NCBI RefSeq assembly: GCF_000332645.1
Contig: NZ_AMXN01000002.1
Location: 372,001 to 436,000 of the forward strand
Length of the DNA stretch: 64,000 bases
Source of the DNA: Bacillus inaquosorum KCTC 13429
Lineage (GTDB): Bacteria; Bacillota; Bacilli; Bacillales; Bacillaceae
Reading direction: 5' to 3'
The notes under the pieces were generated by a model. It ran no database searches. It had not been told where the DNA came from and saw only the letters and a list, made by a program, of their open reading frames with translations. The position numbers and the translations under genes were made by a program. Shown here piece after piece: positions 20,316 through 29,342 of this stretch (position 1 is its first letter; each line of letters opens with the position of its first letter).

Positions 20316-20605
20316 AAAAAAACCCCCGCCCCTACTATACATGTATAGTAGGGACGAGAGTTATACCCGTGGTGCCACCCTAGTTGGAATATGTTCATAT
20401 TCCCGCTCGATCCTTTAACGCAGGTTCACGTTCACTGCCTAATGACGGGATTAACGCGTTCAGCAGGAAACCTCCGGAGTGTTGTTTCGAGAAAGACGCA
20501 ATGGGATCCGCTTTCAGCCGGGGCGATTCCTCTCTAGCCATGCAATCTGACCTACTCTTCTCCATTATTGGTTCAAATCATTCATCATTTGCTATGTACT
20601 CAATT
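20316..20605 (-). promoter_or_regulatory. T-box riboswitch leader of hisS-aspS
   Basis: The minus strand shows the T-box AGGGTGGCACCACGGG (20366-20381), then a terminator with the long stem CCTACTATAC/GTATAGTAGG and a T run at 20316-20322. Stem I lies upstream, around 20480-20600. The tRNA that controls it should be His, Asp or both; I did not assign the specifier codon. Confidence 0.92.
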
Positions 20606-20611
20606 TCTATT

Positions 20612-20640
20612 ATAATAATGGGATTGGGGTTCTCTGTCAA
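20612..20640 (-). promoter_or_regulatory. Sigma-A promoter of the hisS-aspS leader
   Basis: A perfect TTGACA (20635-20640), a 17-base spacer and TATTAT (20612-20617). The stop codon of yrzK (20637-20639) lies within the -35 box. Confidence 0.82.
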
Positions 20641-20807
20641 GCTTTATTCCGGTTGTTTTTCCTCATCGCTGCTTCTTTGGACATAAGACCAAATTCAGAA
20701 GCTGTTTCCGTAAGATAACCGGTCGTATCGGGGTCAGCGTGATCGCTGTAATGCAGATTTGCTTCACCGTCGTGAAATGCGCGTCCCATTTTTGGATGAT
20801 ATTTCAT
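20637..20807 (-). CDS. yrzK: Small uncharacterised protein YrzK
   Basis: A 56-residue frame starts [20 protein letters not shown] and is rich in His, Asp and charged residues. It has no signal peptide or membrane segment. AAGGTG lies 8 bases before the ATG. The position between hisS and yrvJ fits a gene I remember as yrzK, but I am not certain of the name. Function unknown. Its stop codon overlaps the hisS promoter and there is no terminator between them. Confidence 0.7.
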   Translation of the reverse strand: MKYHPKMGRAFHDGEANLHYSDHADPDTTGYLTETASEFGLMSKEAAMRKNNRNKA

Positions 20808-20937
20808 GATTTGCACACCTTTTTGATTTATTTACGCCTAGTATAAACAAATCATTTTATTTTTATTTAAAAATCAGAAAGGACTTTACGATATTAAGCA
20901 AGAATGCTTTTTTTATGATCATCGAAAGGAGGACACA

Positions 20938-22491
20938 ATGAGCAAGAAATACTTTGTTCTTATTGTATGTATTATCGTCGCCGGGGCGCTTTTCACGCCT
21001 TTTTCATCTGTTACAGCCGCTCAGGGAGAAGCGGTCATCGCAACAGATGAAATGAACGTCAGAAGCGGCCCGGGGCTTAGCTACGGCATTACAGCGGAAG
21101 TGAAAAAGGGAGAGCACTACCCGATTTTAAAGGAAGACGGGGACTGGGTGCAGATACAGCTTAGTTCCGGAGAAAAAGGATGGGTGGTCTCCTGGCTTAT
21201 TACAAAGGAAGACCAGGCCAGCTCAAGTTCTTCAGAAAGCAGTGACACCGTGACATCAACAGACCCCGATCTGCGGATGAGAACCGGACCGGGCACTTCA
21301 TACGAAGTCATCGGCAAATTCCCTCAAGGCAGCCAAGCATCTGTCATTGATAAAGATTCCGGCTGGATCAAGATATCCTATCAAAATGCCACCGGATGGG
21401 TGTCATCTGAATATGTCACGTCAGGCGGCAGCAGTTCAGCGTCTGATGAGAGCGATCAAACCGAATCTTCCGGGGCATCAACGGGCACAGTCGGTGTTTC
21501 TTCACTTAATGTAAGAGCCTCCGCCTCACATGACGCGGCGATTATAACAAAACTTGACCGCGGAATGAAACTGACGATTCTCAACGAGAAAAATGGCTGG
21601 GCTCACATCGAGGTGAATGGTCTGAAAGGCTGGGTTGCAAGTCATTACCTTTTGACTAGTTCTGATCCAGCTGAAGATTCAGCAAATGCCGGCAGTTCAT
21701 CCACCGCTAAAAAAGCCTATATCGTATACGGAGGAACGAATTTAAGAAGTGAAGCGTCAACATCAGCTTCGATCGTTGAACGTGCTGCCAAAGGCGATTC
21801 GTATACCATTACTGGTTCAAAGGGAAGCTGGTATGAAATAAAGCTTGATAACGGGCAGACTGCTTATGTAGCCAATTGGGTGGTCCAAACGTCTAAAAGC
21901 GCAGAAGAAGCAGGTGAGCCGCCTGTCTCTGATTCCCCGTCCGGAAACGGCTCTCTGAACAATAAAACGATTATTGTTGACCCGGGACACGGAGGAAAAG
22001 ACAGCGGAACGATCGGCTATTCGGGCAAATTTGAGAAAAACCTGACGATCAAGACGGCAAAGCTGCTCGCCAGTAAACTCAGATCAGCTGGAGCAGATGT
22101 GTATGTGACACGCCAGGATGATACCTTTGTCAGTTTACAGTCACGGGTCTCCACGTCTCACTATCGCAACGCTGACGCCTTTATAAGCATTCACTATGAC
22201 AGCTATGCAGATACTTCCACAAGAGGCAGCACTGCTTATTACTACAGTCCTGCCAAAGATCAGGAACTGGCATCAGATGTACACTCTGAAGTGGTAAAGC
22301 GTTCTTCCATTCCTGACCGCGGCGTGTTATTCGGAGATTATTTTGTGCTCAGGGAAAACAGGCAGCCCGCTATGCTGTATGAGCTGGGATATGTAAGCCA
22401 TCCGCAGGAAGAAGCCATTGTACATAGCAATTCATACCAAGAAAAAGTAACAGACGGGATTGAAAGTGGATTAGAGAAATATTTCCAATAA
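20938..22491 (+). CDS. yrvJ: N-acetylmuramoyl-L-alanine amidase with SH3b repeats
   Basis: The 517-residue secreted protein has a signal peptide (about residues 1-29) and four bacterial SH3 repeats that should bind the cell wall (NVRSGPG, RMRTGPG, NVRASAS and NLRSEAS mark their starts). The C-terminal Amidase_3 zinc domain starts near residue 344 (IIVDPGHGGKDSG), with further metal and catalytic segments SIHYDS and YELGYVSHP. It should cleave the amide bond between MurNAc and L-Ala in peptidoglycan. AAAGGAGG precedes the ATG. Serine-rich linkers separate the repeats. Confidence 0.94.
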   Translation: MSKKYFVLIVCIIVAGALFTPFSSVTAAQGEAVIATDEMNVRSGPGLSYGITAEVKKGEHYPILKEDGDWVQIQLSSGEKGWVVSWLITKEDQASSSSSESSDTVTSTDPDLRMRTGPGTSYEVIGKFPQGSQASVIDKDSGWIKISYQNATGWVSSEYVTSGGSSSASDESDQTESSGASTGTVGVSSLNVRASASHDAAIITKLDRGMKLTILNEKNGWAHIEVNGLKGWVASHYLLTSSDPAEDSANAGSSSTAKKAYIVYGGTNLRSEASTSASIVERAAKGDSYTITGSKGSWYEIKLDNGQTAYVANWVVQTSKSAEEAGEPPVSDSPSGNGSLNNKTIIVDPGHGGKDSGTIGYSGKFEKNLTIKTAKLLASKLRSAGADVYVTRQDDTFVSLQSRVSTSHYRNADAFISIHYDSYADTSTRGSTAYYYSPAKDQELASDVHSEVVKRSSIPDRGVLFGDYFVLRENRQPAMLYELGYVSHPQEEAIVHSNSYQEKVTDGIESGLEKYFQ

Positions 22492-22521
22492 AAAAAGCTG
22501 CCTCTTGGCAGCTTTTTTTAT
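22490..22521. terminator. Shared terminator of yrvJ and dtd
   Basis: AAAAAAGCTGCC, loop TCTT, GGCAGCTTTTTTT lies between two convergent genes and has runs on both sides. It overlaps the last codons of dtd. Confidence 0.88.
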
Positions 22522-22958
22522 TTTGAATCCATAATGAGCGTGACCGGTCCGGAGTTTGTTAGCTGAACATCCATCATTGCTCCAAACGTTCCGGTCTCCA
22601 CCTTGATTCCTTTTTCACGAAGCAGGTCATTCCATTTTTCATAAAGCCCTAAAGCTTTATCAGGTTTGGCGGCGTTCATGTAGTTCGGCCGACGCCCTTT
22701 TTTCGTATCTCCGTAAAGCGTAAACTGTGAGACAGATAAAATCTCTCCTCCTATATCTAAAAGAGACAGATTCATTTTTCCTTCACTGTCATCAAAAATA
22801 CGTAGATGAACAACTTTATCGGCTAAATAAGCTGCATCCTCTTCTGTATCATCGTGAGTGATGCCGACCAGCACCATGAGGCCTTGTCCAATTTGACCGA
22901 CAACCTCTTCATCCACAGTAACGTTTGCTTCTGTTACTCGCTGAACAACTAATCTCAT
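22518..22958 (-). CDS. dtd: D-aminoacyl-tRNA deacylase
   Basis: The 146-residue enzyme removes D-amino acids from tRNA. The two active-site signatures are present: SQFTLYGD near residue 77 and the Gly-cisPro motif NSGPVTLI near the C terminus. It lies 13 bases after relA on the same strand, the usual relA-dtd pair in Firmicutes. Confidence 0.96.
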   Translation of the reverse strand: MRLVVQRVTEANVTVDEEVVGQIGQGLMVLVGITHDDTEEDAAYLADKVVHLRIFDDSEGKMNLSLLDIGGEILSVSQFTLYGDTKKGRRPNYMNAAKPDKALGLYEKWNDLLREKGIKVETGTFGAMMDVQLTNSGPVTLIMDSK

Positions 22959-22970
22959 TTTTTAACCCCT

Positions 22971-25175
22971 CTAGTTCATGACGCGGCGCACAGAATAGAT
23001 ATCTCTTATCTGTTTAATACGCTCGACGACTTTATGCAAGTGATTAATATTCTGAATGAAAATCGCCATATGAATGGTTGCCACTTTATTGCGGTCCGAT
23101 TTGCCAGAGACAGATGAAATATTTGTTTTCGTTTCATTCACTGCCTGAAGCACCTCGTTCAGCAATCCGCGGCGGTCATAACCAAGAATCTCTATCTCAA
23201 CATTGTATTCCTTGCGCTTTTGAACCTGTGACTCATGTTCCCACTCTACCGGGATCAGCCGCTCCTGGGCTTCATTCGTTTTGACATTCGGACAGTCTTC
23301 ACGATGGACCGAAACCCCTCTGCCTTTTGTGATAAATCCGACAATATCGTCACCCGGTACAGGATTGCAGCATTTTGATAAACGGACAAGAAGATTGTCG
23401 ATGCCCTTGACGCGAACGCCCGCTTCCCGTTTTCTTCCTTGCGGGTATGGCTTAGATTCCGCAGTGACTTCCTGAACGATCTTTTCCTGTTCTTCCTGAT
23501 CGCGTTGCTTTCTCTCTTTTTCCGTCAGGCGGTTTGCCACCTGCAAGGCTGTAATGCCGTTGTAGCCGACCGCTGCGTACATATCCTCTTCATTTGAGAA
23601 ATTAAACTTGTCAGCAACCTTCTGGATATTCTCCGGCGTTAAGACATCCTTCACTTCAAAATCCAGATTTTTAATTTCTTTTTCTACCAGTTCACGGCCT
23701 TTTTCGACATTTTCTTCGCGCCGCTGTTTCTTAAAGAATTGACGGATCTTATGCTTCGCCTGGGATGTTTGGGCAAGCTTCACCCAATCCTGGCTCGGGC
23801 CGTAGGAATGCTTAGAGGTGAGAATTTCAACGATATCACCTGTCCGAAGCTTATGGTCCAGCGTTACCATTTTTCCGTTTACTTTGGCACCGATTGTTTT
23901 ATTGCCGATTTCAGAGTGAATCCGGTAAGAAAAATCAATCGGAACAGAACCGGACGGAAGCTCGATTACATCTCCTTTCGGCGTAAAGACATACACCATG
24001 TCAGAAAACAAATCGATTTTGAGCGATTCCATAAATTCTTCTGCATCAGTTGATTCATTTTGGAATTCTAAAATTTCACGGAACCAAGAAAGCTTTTTCT
24101 CAAAGGTTGCGCCTTCATTGGCCGCTTTCCCTTCTTTATAAGCCCAGTGAGCCGCAACCCCGTATTCCGCAATTTCATGCATTTCAAAGGTGCGGATCTG
24201 CACTTCAAGCGGATCGCCTTTAGGTCCAATCACCGTTGTATGAAGCGATTGATACATATTCGGCTTCGGCATTGCGATATAATCTTTGAATCTGCCGGGC
24301 ATCGGTTTCCAGCATGTGTGAATGATGCCGAGCACCGCGTAGCAGTCCTTTATGCTATTCACAAGAATGCGGACAGCCAGCAAATCGTAAATTTCATTGA
24401 ATTGCTTATTTTGCAGCACCATTTTTCGATAAATACTGTAAATATGCTTTGGACGTCCTGAGAAGTCAGCCTTAATGTTCACTTCTTCGACACGTTTCTT
24501 CACTTCATTGACAACCTCTTCGACATAAAGCTCACGTTCTGCGCGTTTCTTCTTCATGAGGTTGACAATTCTGTAATATTGCTGAGGATTCAAATAACGG
24601 AGCGCCGTATCTTCCAATTCCCACTTAATTTTTGAAATCCCGAGACGATGCGCCAAAGGAGCAAAAATTTCCAGCGTTTCATTTGAAATTCTCCGCTGTT
24701 TTTCCTGAGGAAGATGTTTCAGCGTCCGCATATTGTGAAGACGATCCGCCAGCTTGATCAGTATGACCCGGATATCTTGAGCCATAGCGACAAACATTTT
24801 GCGATGATTTTCCGCCTGTTGTTCCTCTTGAGATTTATATTTAATTTTGCCGAGCTTCGTTACGCCGTCCACAAGCATTGCCACTTCTTCGGAAAATGCT
24901 TCTTTCAGGTCATCGAGCGTCACATCTGTATCTTCCACGACATCGTGCAAAAATCCGCCTGCGATCGTGGAAGGGTCCATTTCAAGATCAACGAGAATGC
25001 CCGCAACCTGAATCGGATGAATTATATATGGCTCGCCCGATTTGCGGTATTGCTCGCGATGAGCACCTTCAGCGTACAGATATGCTTTTTCGACAAATGC
25101 GATATGCTCATCGGATAGATAGCTGCGCGCTTTATCAATAACTTGCTCGGCAGTCAATACTTGTTCGTTCGCCAT
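22971..25175 (-). CDS. relA: Bifunctional (p)ppGpp synthetase/hydrolase RelA
   Basis: The 734-residue long RSH enzyme makes and degrades the alarmone (p)ppGpp. In order it has an HD hydrolase domain with intact HDVVEDTD (about residues 75-82), a synthetase domain ([11 protein letters not shown], about residue 245), a TGS domain ([16 protein letters not shown], about residue 392), a conserved-cysteine helical region ([11 protein letters not shown]) and a C-terminal ACT domain. Both activities look intact. AAAAGGTGA precedes the ATG. A promoter candidate lies at 25215-25243, separating it from apt. Confidence 0.98.
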   Translation of the reverse strand: MANEQVLTAEQVIDKARSYLSDEHIAFVEKAYLYAEGAHREQYRKSGEPYIIHPIQVAGILVDLEMDPSTIAGGFLHDVVEDTDVTLDDLKEAFSEEVAMLVDGVTKLGKIKYKSQEEQQAENHRKMFVAMAQDIRVILIKLADRLHNMRTLKHLPQEKQRRISNETLEIFAPLAHRLGISKIKWELEDTALRYLNPQQYYRIVNLMKKKRAERELYVEEVVNEVKKRVEEVNIKADFSGRPKHIYSIYRKMVLQNKQFNEIYDLLAVRILVNSIKDCYAVLGIIHTCWKPMPGRFKDYIAMPKPNMYQSLHTTVIGPKGDPLEVQIRTFEMHEIAEYGVAAHWAYKEGKAANEGATFEKKLSWFREILEFQNESTDAEEFMESLKIDLFSDMVYVFTPKGDVIELPSGSVPIDFSYRIHSEIGNKTIGAKVNGKMVTLDHKLRTGDIVEILTSKHSYGPSQDWVKLAQTSQAKHKIRQFFKKQRREENVEKGRELVEKEIKNLDFEVKDVLTPENIQKVADKFNFSNEEDMYAAVGYNGITALQVANRLTEKERKQRDQEEQEKIVQEVTAESKPYPQGRKREAGVRVKGIDNLLVRLSKCCNPVPGDDIVGFITKGRGVSVHREDCPNVKTNEAQERLIPVEWEHESQVQKRKEYNVEIEILGYDRRGLLNEVLQAVNETKTNISSVSGKSDRNKVATIHMAIFIQNINHLHKVVERIKQIRDIYSVRRVMN

Positions 25176-25214
25176 GGAATCACCTTTTTTAAAATGTAAA
25201 CTGTATTGTAGTTT

Positions 25215-25243
25215 ATTATCAAGAAAAAAACGAAAGATGTAAA
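25215..25243 (-). promoter_or_regulatory. Candidate sigma-A promoter of relA
   Basis: TTTACA (25238-25243), a 17-base spacer and GATAAT (25215-25220) on the minus strand, between the apt terminator and relA. Confidence 0.65.
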
Positions 25244-25295
25244 GAGCAGAAGTTCAAATAGCCAAATATTATATAAAATAAATATCAAAACAATA

Positions 25296-25328
25296 GGAAA
25301 AAAGCACCCTGACATGGAGTGCTTTTTC
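25296..25328 (-). terminator. Terminator after apt
   Basis: On the minus strand AAAAAGCACTCC, loop ATGTCA, GGGTGCTTTTTTCC lies 17 bases past the apt stop codon. Confidence 0.85.
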
Positions 25329-25344
25329 CGTTATGCGATTATCC

Positions 25345-25857
25345 TCAGTATTTCATTAATGTTAAAATATCATAATCATCAAGTTTTTCTCTGCCGTCAA
25401 GGTAAGAAAGCTCGATTAAGAAAGCGATACCAGCAACAACGCCGCCAAGCTCTTCAACAAGTTTGATTGTGGCTTCAATTGTGCCGCCTGTCGCAAGCAG
25501 GTCGTCTGTAATAAGCACACGCTGCCCCGGTTGAATGGCATCTTTGTGGATCGTTAATACGTCTTTTCCGTATTCCAAGCCGTAATCCACTTTAATCACT
25601 TCACGTGGCAGTTTGCCTTCTTTGCGGACCGGCGCAAAACCTACGCCTAGCGCGTAAGCAACGGGACAGCCGATAATAAAGCCGCGCGCTTCAGGGCCGA
25701 CGACCAAATCAATTTGTTTTTCTTTCGCATATTCAACAATTTGATCTGTGGCATAGCGGTATACATCGCCTTTATCCATCAGTGTCGTAATATCTTTAAA
25801 TTGCACGCCCTCTTTCGGGTAATCCGGTACAATTGTTACGTATTGTTTTAAATCCAT
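25345..25857 (-). CDS. apt: Adenine phosphoribosyltransferase
   Basis: The 170-residue purine salvage enzyme joins adenine with PRPP to make AMP. The PRPP-binding loop [13 protein letters not shown] lies near residue 117 and the adenine-side segment VGPEARGF near residue 55. AGGAGGACATAAAACAG precedes the ATG. It begins 5 bases after the recJ stop codon, so it is cotranscribed with recJ. Confidence 0.97.
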   Translation of the reverse strand: MDLKQYVTIVPDYPKEGVQFKDITTLMDKGDVYRYATDQIVEYAKEKQIDLVVGPEARGFIIGCPVAYALGVGFAPVRKEGKLPREVIKVDYGLEYGKDVLTIHKDAIQPGQRVLITDDLLATGGTIEATIKLVEELGGVVAGIAFLIELSYLDGREKLDDYDILTLMKY

Positions 25858-25862
25858 CTGTT

Positions 25863-28223
25863 TTATGTCCTCCTCGTACTTTCATAAGCCTCTGAATCTT
25901 GTTTCATCAGCTTATTCAGCCATTCCTTCAGCTCTTCAGCAGAAGAATAATTCAGCTTTTGATCCAGTTCCATCAGCTGCTGTTTCTCCTGATATGTTTG
26001 TGAGTCTGTTAAGTCGCGTTTCTTTACTCCGCTAACCACAGACAGCACACCATTCTCTATTTTAACAAAACCTAGATCAAAAAACACCTTTGTCATGAAA
26101 TTGATTGTTTCAACGGACCAGCCTTTATGTCTTGCAAGCTCTGAACCGTGTTTTTTTACGTCAAAAGCGCCTCTTTTCAGCAAGAACGCATAATACCATT
26201 TAAAGTGGTCTCTTGCGGGAAATGTTGATAAAAAGTGGTCCTCATGATTGAGAAAAATGAAATATATCCGCTCAGGCGCCTTGCCTTCCAGCAAACGTGC
26301 AAGCATGTCCAACGAAGGCGGCGGATCAAGTAATACAATATATGCACCATCGAGGTCAAACGCCTTCGCTTGATCTACAGAGCTAATGACGTGCACTTCG
26401 CGGCGAAGGTCTTCAGTCTGAAGAAGTGTTGTTGAGTCTTCTTTGAAAGAGACAATGGCCCGTTTAGCAGATGGAAGGGCGGAAACTGTGTCTTCCCACA
26501 TCCGTTTTCCCCTTAAATCAAACAGCTGCCATTCAGAAACAGCGGCATCCTTAATCATAAGCTGCGGTTTTTTTCTATTGTTCCATTCGTTGATTGACAT
26601 CTCGCCGACAATTGAAATTCTTGTACCCGGGACGATGCCTTCTTCAAGCTCACCTTTATTAAAACCGACGCAATCAAGCTGGGATGACTCGTTTCTGACC
26701 GTCATTTTGACATGATTTTTATTAGCCCCGATCTTGCGGACATCTTCCAGCACAGCGTTTTCTACGAGAACGTGCGGTTTCGGGTTCAGCATGCCAAATG
26801 GTGACAGCTGGTTCATCTCTGTGATGCTTTCAACTGTAATGTCCTCGACATCGCAAACAAGATCGACTTCCTGTACAGGAATAAAATCTTCTTCCGTAAG
26901 CGTGTTGTTCGCTATTTCATTCAGCCTGTTACGCAAACCCGGCACATCTTCGGCATTCAGCGTCATCCCCGCCGCCATTGGATGACCGCCGAAATGAGGG
27001 AGAATATCTCTGCATTCAGAAAGGCTCTCGAATAAATTAAAGCCCCTTATGCTTCGGGCCGAACCTTTAGCAATCCCTTTTTCTTCATCAATGCCGAGCA
27101 CAATGGCCGGTCTGTAGAAACGGTCCACTAGCTTTGAAGCCACAATCCCGACGACTCCCGGATTCCACCCGGCTTTGGCTACGACAATTGCAGTTTGATT
27201 GAGACCTTGCTGTTCAACCATTTCAATCGCTTCATCCGTCATTTTACTGACCATCTTTTGGCGTTCTTTGTTCAGCTGATCAATTTCAGCGGCAAGCTCT
27301 TCCGCTTCAAACGGATCCTCTGACATGAGCAAATGAACAGCGGGATCAGCCTGTTCAATTCTTCCGACAGCATTCAGCCTTGGTGCAAGCTGGAAACCGA
27401 CTGTTTCTTCGTTCGCTTCTCCGATGTCTCCGCCTGACAGCTTGATCAGCTCTTTTAAACCCAGCCGAGTCGTCCGCCGAAGCCTTTCAAGTCCTAGTGT
27501 TGCAATTAATCTGTTTTCGTCATGCAGCGGGACAAGATCGGCAATAGTACCGATTGCCGCCAAGTCAAGCAGTTCATCTGGAAGTTCGCCCAATAAAGCG
27601 TGAGCAAGCTTAAACGCGACTCCGACTCCGGCCAATTCTTTAAACGGGTAGGTGCAGCCCGGCTGCTTCGGGTGGACGATCGCGTGAACATCCGGGAGCT
27701 CCGGTCCCGGCTCATGGTGATCGGTAATGATGACATCAAGTTCGAGTTCCTTTGCCACCTTTGCTTCATGCACGGCGGCAATTCCTGTATCAACCGTAAT
27801 AATCAGAGAGAAGCCCCGTTCTTTAATCGAACGGAACGCCTGTTCATTAGGGCCATATCCTTCTTTAAAGCGGTCAGGTATATAAAAATCAACTTGAGCC
27901 GACAGCTTTTGCAGTGTGTGCAGCATCACTGACGTACTGGTAACTCCATCGGCGTCATAATCGCCATATATCATAATCTGTTCTTGTTGTGAAATCGCCT
28001 GTTTTATACGCTCTGCCGCTTCTTTCATGCCCTTCATTTCAAAAGGGTCATAAAAATCGGCATCCTTTGTATGTAAAAACAGCTTTGCGCTTTCTGCCGT
28101 ATCAAAGCCTCTTTTTACAAGCAGGGACGCAACAAGAGGTGTTATATGCAATTGTTCTGTGAGTGATTTGACCTTATCCTGATCTGGTCGCTGGATTTCC
28201 CATCGCATTTTTGACGCTAACAT
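25863..28223 (-). CDS. recJ: Single-strand DNA-specific 5'-3' exonuclease RecJ
   Basis: The 786-residue DHH-family nuclease has the catalytic motif [12 protein letters not shown] (about residue 86), the ITDHHEPG motif, the DHHA1 motif [10 protein letters not shown] (about residue 395), an OB fold for ssDNA, and the extra C-terminal domain usual in Firmicutes RecJ. I chose ATG at 28223 with GAGGGG 7 bases upstream. It acts in recombination and mismatch or base excision repair. A strong promoter lies just upstream, nested in an inverted repeat. Confidence 0.96.
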   Translation of the reverse strand: MLASKMRWEIQRPDQDKVKSLTEQLHITPLVASLLVKRGFDTAESAKLFLHTKDADFYDPFEMKGMKEAAERIKQAISQQEQIMIYGDYDADGVTSTSVMLHTLQKLSAQVDFYIPDRFKEGYGPNEQAFRSIKERGFSLIITVDTGIAAVHEAKVAKELELDVIITDHHEPGPELPDVHAIVHPKQPGCTYPFKELAGVGVAFKLAHALLGELPDELLDLAAIGTIADLVPLHDENRLIATLGLERLRRTTRLGLKELIKLSGGDIGEANEETVGFQLAPRLNAVGRIEQADPAVHLLMSEDPFEAEELAAEIDQLNKERQKMVSKMTDEAIEMVEQQGLNQTAIVVAKAGWNPGVVGIVASKLVDRFYRPAIVLGIDEEKGIAKGSARSIRGFNLFESLSECRDILPHFGGHPMAAGMTLNAEDVPGLRNRLNEIANNTLTEEDFIPVQEVDLVCDVEDITVESITEMNQLSPFGMLNPKPHVLVENAVLEDVRKIGANKNHVKMTVRNESSQLDCVGFNKGELEEGIVPGTRISIVGEMSINEWNNRKKPQLMIKDAAVSEWQLFDLRGKRMWEDTVSALPSAKRAIVSFKEDSTTLLQTEDLRREVHVISSVDQAKAFDLDGAYIVLLDPPPSLDMLARLLEGKAPERIYFIFLNHEDHFLSTFPARDHFKWYYAFLLKRGAFDVKKHGSELARHKGWSVETINFMTKVFFDLGFVKIENGVLSVVSGVKKRDLTDSQTYQEKQQLMELDQKLNYSSAEELKEWLNKLMKQDSEAYESTRRT

Positions 28224-28229
28224 AAATTC

Positions 28230-28270
28230 ACCCCTCAACCACCCTATTATACTAGAGCAAGCTGAGGGGT
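28230..28270. repeat. Inverted repeat around the recJ promoter and ribosome binding site
   Basis: ACCCCTCA (28230-28237) and TGAGGGGT (28263-28270) are perfect 8-base arms 25 bases apart. One arm contains the recJ ribosome binding site and the other lies in the promoter spacer. In RNA read through from yrvD the arms could pair; in RNA made from the recJ promoter only one arm is present. Confidence 0.6.
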
Positions 28271-28275
28271 TTCAA
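28246..28275 (-). promoter_or_regulatory. Sigma-A promoter of recJ-apt
   Basis: TTGAAA (28270-28275), an 18-base spacer and a perfect TATAAT (28246-28251) read on the minus strand. Confidence 0.75.
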
Positions 28276-28289
28276 ATATTATTCGAAAA

Positions 28290-28613
28290 CTAGTCTTTTT
28301 TCTCAATCACGGCTGATGCATCCTGTGTATCGGTCTGATCAGCAAGTTGAGTATCCTCTTGTTTATGTATCGCAGTTTTGTTTTCTTTCCGCAGCACTTT
28401 TATTTCGCGCTTTAATTTCATCACCTGAAAAATCCCAACCGAAAACACGATCAGCGCTCCCATTAAAACTGAGCCTAAAATGACAAGAATGAGCGGCCAT
28501 TCTGATCTGCCAAACAGGTAATCAACTTCTACCGATCTGACATTAATGACTGCAAAAATAGCGACAATTAAGGTAAAAATAAGTGCGAAAATAATGGTCC
28601 ATTGTTTATTCAT
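28290..28613 (-). CDS. yrvD: LapA-domain membrane protein YrvD
   Basis: The 107-residue protein has two transmembrane helices (about residues 4-24 and 39-61) followed by a charged coiled-coil-like tail (MKLKREIKVLRKENKT), the LapA/DUF1049 layout. GGGGGAAAGAG precedes ATG 28613. Function is unknown; the E. coli homologue LapA helps assemble the LPS regulatory complex, which cannot apply in a Gram-positive. It lies between yrvC and recJ on the same strand. Confidence 0.88.
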   Translation of the reverse strand: MNKQWTIIFALIFTLIVAIFAVINVRSVEVDYLFGRSEWPLILVILGSVLMGALIVFSVGIFQVMKLKREIKVLRKENKTAIHKQEDTQLADQTDTQDASAVIEKKD

Positions 28614-28689
28614 TCTCTTTCCCCCAAACTTCACTTATTGAGGTAACTTTCCCTATCAAGACTGGTTTTAAACATGGCTTGACGCTAGG

Positions 28690-29187
28690 TCAAGCCTCAT
28701 TTGCAGTTAATTTTTCCCGGATCAGCCTCTTCAGTCCGTTTCTCTCACCGGAAATCACAAGGGTATCGCCCTCATCAATGACTGTTTCAGATCCCGGATT
28801 TAATTGTTTTTCTTGATTCTTCTTAATGATCGCAATGACAGTCACATGATATTCCTGCCCTGCATCCAAATCACCAATTGTATGATGAATGGCAGGCGCT
28901 CCAGTCTCTGCTTTAAACCATTCTATGATCAAATCACCAAGGGCTGCCTCGACGCTTTCTAATGCTTTCGGTTTATATGCCATTCCGCCGAGAATTGCAG
29001 AAATTTGCCTAGCTTCAGCGTCATCTAACTGCACGGAGGCAACACATTCTTCATGATCGTTTTCGTCAAAATAGTACAGCTCTCTCCGGCCGTCATGATG
29101 AATAATAATTGAAATTTTATCGTGGTTTCTAGTAATCATTTCAACTTTTTGCCCTATGCCCGGCAGCTCTGATTCGCGAACCCTCAT
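28690..29187 (-). CDS. yrvC: TrkA-C (RCK_C) domain protein, cation antiporter regulator type
   Basis: The 165-residue soluble protein has an N-terminal region of about 70 residues (VEMITRNHDKISIIIHHDG) and a C-terminal RCK_C/TrkA-C domain (about residues 80-160; EGDTLVISGERNGLKRL). It resembles KhtT-type regulators of K+ efflux antiporters, which sense c-di-AMP or pH. No antiporter gene is adjacent, so the partner is unknown. GGAGGG lies 6 bases before ATG 29187. Confidence 0.85.
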   Translation of the reverse strand: MRVRESELPGIGQKVEMITRNHDKISIIIHHDGRRELYYFDENDHEECVASVQLDDAEARQISAILGGMAYKPKALESVEAALGDLIIEWFKAETGAPAIHHTIGDLDAGQEYHVTVIAIIKKNQEKQLNPGSETVIDEGDTLVISGERNGLKRLIREKLTANEA

Positions 29188-29302
29188 ATATAACCCTCCC
29201 ACATTCTGAAAACCTGTCACAAACACTCTTAACACCATTTATATGTTTAAATGTAAGCGTATGTCATTATAGCAAATGTCTATTTTAAGTTCAATGAAAC
29301 TT

Positions 29303-29342
29303 CAAAAAACAGGCTGCCCTGCAAAGGACAGCCTGTTTTTTT
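29303..29342 (-). terminator. Terminator after secDF
   Basis: On the minus strand AAACAGGCTGTCC, loop TTTGCA, GGGCAGCCTGTTTTTT directly follows the secDF stop codon. Confidence 0.9.
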
